From contig JAZRFL010000093.1 in the NCBI GenBank assembly GCA_045661365.1, forward strand, positions 1-19,801: a stretch of 19,801 bases of DNA, given 5' to 3'. This document shows positions 14,167 through 19,801 of the stretch, piece after piece. Source of the DNA: UMGS1484 sp045661365 (GTDB lineage Bacteria > Bacillota > Clostridia > Oscillospirales > Acutalibacteraceae). A model generated the notes under the pieces. The model saw nothing but the letters and a program-made list of their open reading frames with translations. It had not been told where the DNA came from and made no database searches. The position numbers were made by a program, and so were the translations under genes. Positions within the stretch are counted from its first letter, which is position 1. Every line of letters begins with the position of its first letter.

Positions 14167-16617
14167 ATGTATCGGTTTAACGGATTTACCGAAAAAGCCA
14201 ATTTAGCATTGAACATTGCCATAGATCAAGCCCAAGAATTCGGGCACACCTATATTGGCAGTGAACATATTTTACTGGGGATCTTGTCCGAAGGCAGCGG
14301 TACTGCCTCGGCCCTGTTAAACAGCAACGCAGTTACAGCCGAGATCGTAGGCGAACTGTTGACCGAGCGGGTCGGACGAGGCAGTCGTACCCGTTTGTCC
14401 CCCGCCGATTTCACCCCTCGTGCCAAACGAATTTTGGAGCTTTCTATTTCCGCCGCCCGCTCTATGAACAGCGGATACGTGGGAACCGAACACATTTTGC
14501 TGGCGATCGTCAAAGAGGGGCAAAGCTATGCCGCCGGTTTTTTGGAAGAACTGGACGTGGACTTGGAACGATTGGCAGAACAGATTGCAGGAGCACAACC
14601 CACCGCAAAAGCCAATCGAACCGCAGGCAAAAAAGACAACAAAAAGCAAACCGACACCCCCACCTTAGACAAATTCGGTCGTGACCTGACTGCCGATGCC
14701 AAGGAGGACAAAATCGATCCCGTTATTGGTCGGAGCGTCGAAATTGAACGGGTGATTCAAATTCTGACTCGCCGCACCAAAAACAATCCCTGCCTAATTG
14801 GGGAGCCGGGGGTGGGGAAAACCGCAATCGCCGAAGGATTGGCTTTAAAAATTGCCAAAGAAGAAGTGCCGGAATTACTGCACGGCAAGCGATTGGTAGC
14901 CTTGGACCTTACCGGTATGGTAGCAGGTACGAAATATCGCGGAGATTTTGAAGAACGCATCAACGCCGCGTTGGACGAAGTAAAAAAAGCAGGCAACATC
15001 ATTTTGTTTATTGACGAGGTCCACACCATCATCGGTGCCGGCTCCGCCGAAGGCTCCACCGATGCCGCAAACATTTTAAAGCCTTCTCTCGCCAGGGGAG
15101 AATTGCAGGTGATCGGTGCCACCACCATCAACGAATACCGCAAAAACATAGAAAAAGATGCGGCGTTGGAACGGCGATTCCAACCGGTCACGGTAGGCGA
15201 ACCCACCGAAGACGAGGCAATCGCCATTTTACACGGGTTGCGGGATAAATACGAAGCGCACCATCGTGTTAAGATCACTGACGATGCCATCGCGGCGGCG
15301 GTACAGCTGTCCGCTCGTTATATTCCCGACCGTTTTTTACCCGACAAAGCGATCGACCTGATTGACGAAGCAGGATCGCGGGTAAAACTGCGGGGATACA
15401 CCCCACCGGAAGAAATCAAGCGATTAGAAGAAGAAATCAAACAGATCGAAGCCGAAAAAAACGCCAGCGTCAATGCACAAAACTTTGAAGGTGCGGCACG
15501 GCTACGGGACAAAGAAAAACACGGCAGAGAATTGCTTGACCACATGAAAGAAGAGTGGAAACAAAAGCAAGAGCACGCCGTGGGAGAGGTTACCCCCCAT
15601 GAAATTGCCGAGATCATAGCGGGTTGGACCGGAATCCCCGCCACCAAACTGACCGAAGAAGAAGGCAAACGGTTGCTTCGTATGGAAGAAGAACTGCACA
15701 AGCGGCTGGTAGGGCAAGACGAAGCGGTCACCGCAGTTGCCAAAGCCATTCGACGGGGCAGAGTAGGACTAAAAGATCCCAAACGACCCACCGGTTCCTT
15801 CTTGTTCCTTGGGCCAACAGGGGTGGGAAAAACCGAACTGTGCAAAACCTTGGCAGAAAGTATGTTTGGCAGTGAAAACGCCATTATTCGATTTGATATG
15901 TCGGAATACATGGAAAAGCATACCGTTTCTCGTATGGTCGGCTCTCCTCCGGGATACGTGGGATTTGACGAAGGCGGACAACTGACCGAACAAGTGCGGC
16001 GCAAGCCCTACTGCGTCCTGTTATTTGACGAAATTGAAAAAGCACATCCCGACATTTTTAATCTACTGTTGCAAATTTTAGAAGACGGTGTGCTCACCGA
16101 CTCGCAAGGACGCAAGGTCAATTTCAAAAACACCGTGATCATCATGACTTCCAACATCGGTGCCAAAGCCATCAGTCAAAAAACCTCCTTTGGTTTCGGC
16201 GCAAGCGACGACCGCGATGCGGATCAAAAAAAGATCAAGGAAGAGGTTATGGGACAACTCAAAACTGCATTTCGCCCCGAATTTATCAATCGCATTGATG
16301 ATATTATTGTATTCAAACAACTGAATCAAGAAGATATTCGGGAAATCGCCTTGCGAATGGTCAACACCTTGGCAAAACGAGTGGAACACAACGTAGGGAT
16401 CACCCTCGCCTTTGATTCCTCGGTATTGGATCGCTTGGCGGTGTTGGGATATGACAAGGTATACGGAGCACGTCCGTTGCGCCGCGCCATACAATCCAAT
16501 ATAGAAGATCTGCTCAGCGAGCAAATTTTGGACGGCACCGTCAAAACAGGCGACCACGTCACCTGTACCGTACAAAAAGACCAAATCGTGTTTACCCCTG
16601 CTCAGGGTGAGCAATAA
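14167..16617 (+). CDS. clpC: AAA+ unfoldase, ClpC
   Basis: 816 residues, the usual ClpC size. The N-domain (1-145) has two repeats with YIGSEHILLGIL and YVGTEHILLAIV, keeping Glu33 and Glu108, which equal the phosphoarginine-docking glutamates Glu32/Glu106 of B. subtilis ClpC. AAA+ module 1 has Walker A GEPGVGKT (212-219) and Walker B FIDEVH (281-286); the middle domain (about 413-485) contains a UVR-type coiled coil with NFEGAARLRDKE; module 2 has Walker A GPTGVGKT (549-556), GYVGFDEGGQLTE and Walker B LLFDEIEKAH. With ClpP (not in the window) it degrades phosphoarginine-tagged and adaptor-delivered proteins. Last gene of the CtsR operon; AAAAGGAG precedes the start. Confidence 0.97.
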   Translation: MYRFNGFTEKANLALNIAIDQAQEFGHTYIGSEHILLGILSEGSGTASALLNSNAVTAEIVGELLTERVGRGSRTRLSPADFTPRAKRILELSISAARSMNSGYVGTEHILLAIVKEGQSYAAGFLEELDVDLERLAEQIAGAQPTAKANRTAGKKDNKKQTDTPTLDKFGRDLTADAKEDKIDPVIGRSVEIERVIQILTRRTKNNPCLIGEPGVGKTAIAEGLALKIAKEEVPELLHGKRLVALDLTGMVAGTKYRGDFEERINAALDEVKKAGNIILFIDEVHTIIGAGSAEGSTDAANILKPSLARGELQVIGATTINEYRKNIEKDAALERRFQPVTVGEPTEDEAIAILHGLRDKYEAHHRVKITDDAIAAAVQLSARYIPDRFLPDKAIDLIDEAGSRVKLRGYTPPEEIKRLEEEIKQIEAEKNASVNAQNFEGAARLRDKEKHGRELLDHMKEEWKQKQEHAVGEVTPHEIAEIIAGWTGIPATKLTEEEGKRLLRMEEELHKRLVGQDEAVTAVAKAIRRGRVGLKDPKRPTGSFLFLGPTGVGKTELCKTLAESMFGSENAIIRFDMSEYMEKHTVSRMVGSPPGYVGFDEGGQLTEQVRRKPYCVLLFDEIEKAHPDIFNLLLQILEDGVLTDSQGRKVNFKNTVIIMTSNIGAKAISQKTSFGFGASDDRDADQKKIKEEVMGQLKTAFRPEFINRIDDIIVFKQLNQEDIREIALRMVNTLAKRVEHNVGITLAFDSSVLDRLAVLGYDKVYGARPLRRAIQSNIEDLLSEQILDGTVKTGDHVTCTVQKDQIVFTPAQGEQ

Positions 16618-16633
16618 GCCTCAAACACTAACA

Positions 16634-16670
16634 AAAAAACGAGGAGAACGAAACGTTCTCCTCGTTTTTT
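16634..16670. terminator. Bidirectional terminator between clpC and the minus-strand kinase-like gene
   Basis: AAAAAACGAGGAGAACG (16634-16650) and CGTTCTCCTCGTTTTTT (16654-16670) form a perfect 17-bp stem with loop AAA, with A- and T-runs on either side. It should stop transcripts from both directions. Confidence 0.93.
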
Positions 16671-16682
16671 ATACACATTCAA

Positions 16683-18392
16683 TCAATACGCACCGGGAGC
16701 GAAGGGATCGGGTTCTTCCACCGGAGCGGTCAATGACAATGTTACGGTTTTATCGTTAATATTGGCTGTAGCTACGATATGATCAAAGTTTTGTGATTTG
16801 TCCGAAAAATCCACGTAAATATTTTCCCACTCATAGCCGGCATCCAACAAGGTTGCCAACGCAGTCCCATAGGTTTGACCAATCAAAACCTCGGGGGTAA
16901 CGGCTTGCGGCTTGTTGCTTCCCATGCTGACAATCAAAACCACCTGTGCGGGAACAGCAACCTCGGTTCCTGCGGCAGGGTATTGGGTAATAACTGTGTC
17001 TTGCGCAACCGTATCGCTATACACCCTGTGAACGTTGACGGGATTCACTTCAAAGGAGGAGCTTTCCAACGAAGCGCAAGCAGGATATTGCTTGCCCACA
17101 TAGTTGGGAACTTCTTTCACCAATTGTGCCGGATCGGAATTTACCGGTCCCCCTATGTAGGACGTGGTCGGCTCAGATTCTTCTACAATCGAAGAAACGG
17201 TAGTTTCTTTGTCACCAAAAATACCAACCAAGCCCAATTGCCAATCCAAGAAAAGGAATAAGCCACCTAAAATGATAAAGGTGATCAGCATGGCGATCAA
17301 CAAATAAAGCCACGTCTTGCTCTTCTTTTGCGTCATTCGGTCATCGGGATCGTAGTCATCGTAATCGTCATCATCCACCTCCGGTTCGACCGATTGGGGA
17401 ATCACTACAGGGGCTACCACCTGTTTTTTTGAAACGGCAGGTGCCGCCGAAAACTCCGCACGGAACCGTTCTACCGAAGCGGTACGATTGTCGGGCATGA
17501 TCTGCAAAGCGTTGATCAACGCTTCCACCGCATAAGCGGGCACCTGATCAGCAGGCAAGCTGGCCGGCAATACCGTATCTTGATTCATGCGGGCTTTGGC
17601 TTCGGCAGGATCTTTGCCGGAAATCACCCGATAAAACACCCCTGCTAAGGCATACACGTCGGTATGGGGGCCGATCTTACCGTCAAACCCGTACTGCTCG
17701 ATTGCCGCATATCCGGCAAACAGCCCTGCGTTTAAGCTACCGCGTGAAGAGCGAAGCTCCCGACCGGCAAAACCGCTGAAACGAACCTTGCCGTCCCGCC
17801 CGATATACATGGTTTCGGGAGAGATTCCGCCGTGCACCACCCCTGCCGAATGCAGAGATTCCAAGGTAGAAGCCGCAGGCATCAACAACGTTCTGGTTTG
17901 CTCAAAGGTCAAGCGGTCGCCGTTACGATGCAAAAACTCACGCATGGTAATGCTTTCGGTGTATTCCGCAATGGCATAGGCCGTACCGTTCAGTTCAAAA
18001 ATGTCGTAAATGGGGAACAACGCCGACAGGTCTCTCATACGAGCCAAGCTACGATTGACCTCCAAAAAGCTTGTCAAGCAACGGGCATAGTCCTCGGCGG
18101 ATTCCGGCATGGGACGCACCGTTACGCTGTCAATGCGTTGGCACAAGCCACCGGGCAAGTACTCTCGAATCAACACCGCCGACTGCAATACGTTATCCCA
18201 CCCGATATAGGTGACGCCTTCACCGTCGCAGGTCATCATTTTCCCGACCAAATAGCGATCCATCAACCAAGTTTTGACCGCCAAATACGGAGCGATTTGC
18301 AGACCGTCTTCATGATATCCGCAAAACGGGCAAATTTCATTTTCGCCCCGCTCTTTCATACATTGCATACACAAACGATTTACGTTAACCAT
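16683..18392 (-). CDS. Zinc-ribbon, pseudokinase, transmembrane, PASTA protein
   Basis: 569 residues. N-terminal zinc ribbon with Cys8, Cys11, Cys21 and Cys24; a serine/threonine-kinase-like domain (about 45-315); an acidic stretch with many Asp (339-351); one membrane helix (361-383); and an extracellular part with one clear PASTA domain (about 427-490, VPNYVGKQYPAC...ITQYPAAGTEV) and a second weaker one (498-557). The architecture is that of PrkC/StkP-type cell-wall sensor kinases, with the kinase lobe in the cytosol. The catalytic residues are missing: the VAIK lysine is Arg76 in VLIREYLP, HRD reads HGG (187-189, VVHGGISPET) and DFG reads SGF (206-208). It should therefore be a pseudokinase that senses peptidoglycan or scaffolds a partner. 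Second gene after degV on the minus strand (gap 36 nt), AAGGAAG before the ATG. Confidence 0.88.
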   Translation of the reverse strand: MVNVNRLCMQCMKERGENEICPFCGYHEDGLQIAPYLAVKTWLMDRYLVGKMMTCDGEGVTYIGWDNVLQSAVLIREYLPGGLCQRIDSVTVRPMPESAEDYARCLTSFLEVNRSLARMRDLSALFPIYDIFELNGTAYAIAEYTESITMREFLHRNGDRLTFEQTRTLLMPAASTLESLHSAGVVHGGISPETMYIGRDGKVRFSGFAGRELRSSRGSLNAGLFAGYAAIEQYGFDGKIGPHTDVYALAGVFYRVISGKDPAEAKARMNQDTVLPASLPADQVPAYAVEALINALQIMPDNRTASVERFRAEFSAAPAVSKKQVVAPVVIPQSVEPEVDDDDYDDYDPDDRMTQKKSKTWLYLLIAMLITFIILGGLFLFLDWQLGLVGIFGDKETTVSSIVEESEPTTSYIGGPVNSDPAQLVKEVPNYVGKQYPACASLESSSFEVNPVNVHRVYSDTVAQDTVITQYPAAGTEVAVPAQVVLIVSMGSNKPQAVTPEVLIGQTYGTALATLLDAGYEWENIYVDFSDKSQNFDHIVATANINDKTVTLSLTAPVEEPDPFAPGAY

Positions 18393-18428
18393 GGTTACAA
18401 CTTCCTTTTTTCAATCGAATAGCCCGGG

Positions 18429-19292
18429 TTAGTCAAACACCTTGCTCTTGCGCATAAACAAAATACCGCAGGTACCGGGGCCGCAATGGCAAGAAATAAC
18501 ACAACCGGCACGCGTTACCAGCACCTCTTTAAAATCTGCAATGGATTTAACCTTTTCCACCACAGCATCTATTTCCTCTTGAGGCATACCGGAATGGGTC
18601 ACAAAGATCCGATCCAGGTCTACGTCGTCAATATTTGACAATTGTTCTTCAATATATTGAGAACGGCAGGCGGTGATTTTGCCGCGGTATTTTTTGCCGG
18701 TATCCATACGATCATCATACACTACGATCTGAGGCTTGATCTTTAACAAGTTGGCACCGAATTTGGCAACCGAAGAACAACGACCGCCGGCACACATATA
18801 TTCCAAGGTATCTAACACAAACGAAACATCGGTATGATAAGCCAACTCCCCTATGGTTTGAGCGATCGTTTGAGCATCCATACCCTGTTGCGCCAATTCG
18901 GCAGCACGAATTGCCAACAACCCGATACCGGTAGACAACCGATGAGAATCCACGATAAATACGTTTTCCACCTCTTCGGCAGCCAAACGAGCGTTGCGTT
19001 GGGTGCAAGACAGAAACTCAGCCAAAGCAACGTGAACAACTACATAGCCTTCTTCGGTAAACTTACGGAAAAAGTCCTCGTATTCGCCAATGCTGGCCGC
19101 ACTGGAATGTGCCAATTGGCCGCTCTTGGCATAATATTCATACAAATCCTCCGGCACCACATCAAGACCGTCACGGTACACCTTGCCGTCCATCTCAATC
19201 CCCAGCGGAACAACGTGAATGTTGTACCGTTCCAGCAACTCCGGAGTAAGATCAGCCGTACTGTCGGTGGTGATGATTACTTTGTTTTCCAT
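18429..19292 (-). CDS. DegV-family (fatty-acid-binding) protein, cysteine-rich variant
   Basis: 287 residues with the DegV signatures TTDSTADL (8-15), FVLDTLEYMCAGGRCS (158-173), KKYRGK and CHCGPGTCG (268-276). DegV/FakB proteins bind a fatty acid and, in characterised cases, present it to the FakA kinase for phosphorylation and entry into phospholipid synthesis; no fakA is in the window. Cysteines occur at several ligand-side motifs: Cys96 in LSCTQ (usually SGT), Cys167 and Cys172 around the GGR loop, and Cys264, 268, 270 and 275 in the C-terminal GPG loop. It is transcribed from a consensus promoter together with the pseudokinase gene downstream; GAGG lies upstream of the ATG. Confidence 0.93.
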   Translation of the reverse strand: MENKVIITTDSTADLTPELLERYNIHVVPLGIEMDGKVYRDGLDVVPEDLYEYYAKSGQLAHSSAASIGEYEDFFRKFTEEGYVVVHVALAEFLSCTQRNARLAAEEVENVFIVDSHRLSTGIGLLAIRAAELAQQGMDAQTIAQTIGELAYHTDVSFVLDTLEYMCAGGRCSSVAKFGANLLKIKPQIVVYDDRMDTGKKYRGKITACRSQYIEEQLSNIDDVDLDRIFVTHSGMPQEEIDAVVEKVKSIADFKEVLVTRAGCVISCHCGPGTCGILFMRKSKVFD

Positions 19293-19338
19293 ATCATTAC
19301 CTCACTTACAATTAATGATTTATAAAAGAGATTATAGC

Positions 19339-19367
19339 ATTATAGCACAAAAACAAAATCCTGTCAA
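19339..19367 (-). promoter_or_regulatory. Consensus SigA promoter of the degV-pseudokinase operon
   Basis: On the minus strand: TTGACA (19367-19362), 17-bp spacer, TGCTATAAT (extended -10; TATAAT at 19344-19339). Both hexamers are perfect. A second TGCTATAAT copy follows immediately (TATAAT at 19336-19331). The leader is about 40 nt. Confidence 0.92.
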
Positions 19368-19498
19368 CATTGCTTTGTGAAACTCCGATTTCGTGCATTC
19401 GTTCTTCTATTGTAATAGTCCCATTTCTCGCAATCAGCCAATATGTCCTACTATGACTTATTTCCAATTTTTTACCTTCACATTTGTAAAAAAACATC

Positions 19499-19530
19499 TT
19501 GACAAGACCGCCTTTTGCGGTTAATATAAT
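19499..19530 (+). promoter_or_regulatory. Promoter of the gene at 19590, with a dyad in the spacer
   Basis: TTGACA (19499-19504) is followed by TAATAT (19522-19527) at 17 bp or TATAAT (19525-19530) at 20 bp. The inverted repeat ACCGC-CTTTT-GCGGT (19507-19521) fills the spacer and could be an operator. Between this promoter and the degV promoter (19368-19498) I see no convincing feature. Confidence 0.7.
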
Positions 19531-19589
19531 TTTGTAGCATTATTTTTTCGTGCTAAAGTAAACTATATTTTTTTACGGAGGGTTTTACC

Positions 19590-19801
19590 ATGACCAAAAA
19601 ATTGATCTCTGTTTTGTTGGCTCTCGCTTTGGTTTTGACCTGCGGCATTGTTGCTTTTGCAGAAGACACCAGCAGCGGTACCACCGAAAGCAAAATCGAA
19701 GTCCTGTTCGACGCTAACAGCGGCGAAGGCACCATGGAAGCAATCGAAGTTGTAGACGGCACTATCACCGTTCCCGAATGCACCATGACCAAAAACCTTT
19801 A
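19590..19801 (+). CDS. Secreted protein with an InlB/Listeria-Bacteroides-type repeat, cut by the window end
   Basis: The frame opens at ATG 19590, nine nt after GGAGGG, and stays open to the window end (70 complete codons). Residues 1-24 form a signal peptide: MTKK, a leucine/valine-rich core, and a likely cleavage at AFA before EDTSSG. The mature part starts with a Thr/Ser-rich linker and then IEVLFDANSGEGTMEAIEVV, which resembles the beta-grasp InlB B-repeat (Listeria-Bacteroides repeat: VTFDANGGTGTM...). Such proteins are often large surface or secreted adhesin-like proteins in gut Clostridia. The rest of the gene, and hence any anchor or enzymatic domain, is outside the window. It is divergent from degV. 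Confidence 0.8.
   Translation, partial: MTKKLISVLLALALVLTCGIVAFAEDTSSGTTESKIEVLFDANSGEGTMEAIEVVDGTITVPECTMTKNL

Noticed and set aside
14250..16614. Long minus-strand open frames opposite clpC (up to about 230 codons)
   Set aside because: They are shadows of the strongly coding plus-strand gene, with no ribosome binding sites and no recognisable protein features.
9290..16670. Shared ACGAGGA/TCCTCGT core in the hairpins at 9290-9326 and 16634-16670, considered as a dispersed repeat
   Set aside because: Only about eight bases per arm are shared and both act as plausible terminators; this is too short to call a repeat family from two copies.

Overview
The window looks like a chromosomal segment of a Bacillota (Firmicutes) genome, most likely a Clostridia member of the Ruminococcaceae/Oscillospirales kind. 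The signs are a CtsR-controlled ctsR-mcsA-mcsB-clpC operon, a walJ/rlmH pair, SecG, a secreted dockerin protein, a PASTA-domain kinase-like protein and strong Shine-Dalgarno sequences with SigA-type promoters. The taxon is an inference from gene content only. No tRNA, rRNA, CRISPR array, insertion sequence or prophage was seen.

Layout on the left: the C-terminal part of a thioredoxin-reductase-like flavoprotein (its redox CxxC replaced) ends at two tandem terminators. murA follows with its own promoter and terminator. Next comes a tight five-gene run (gaps of 11 to 28 nt): walJ/yycJ-like hydrolase, rlmH, a divergent type IIA topoisomerase B subunit, its A subunit, and a secreted C39-like/dockerin protein. 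A promoter then drives a cytosolic, possibly (alpha/alpha)6-barrel protein of unknown function, followed by rpe. The rpe promoter is embedded in a long hairpin that could both end the upstream transcript and mask the rpe ribosome binding site. rpe and secG converge on a bidirectional terminator.

Middle and right: a 301-nt divergent region between secG and ctsR holds a possible small structured RNA with its own terminator and the ctsR promoter with two CtsR boxes. The ctsR-mcsA-mcsB-clpC operon encodes the stress repressor, its adaptor, the protein-arginine kinase and the AAA+ unfoldase. McsB has Ser in place of the conserved guanidino-kinase Cys. This operon converges at another bidirectional terminator with a minus-strand operon: a DegV-family protein followed by a zinc-ribbon/pseudokinase/TM/PASTA membrane protein. 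The degV promoter matches consensus exactly. Divergent from it, at the right edge, starts a secreted protein with an InlB/Listeria-Bacteroides-type repeat, cut by the window end.

No single new multi-gene defence or mobile system is evident. The most unusual signals are the degenerate or altered catalytic residues in the reductase-like protein, McsB and the PASTA pseudokinase, the dockerin lying between two beta-trefoil-like segments, and the overlaid promoter/terminator hairpin at rpe.
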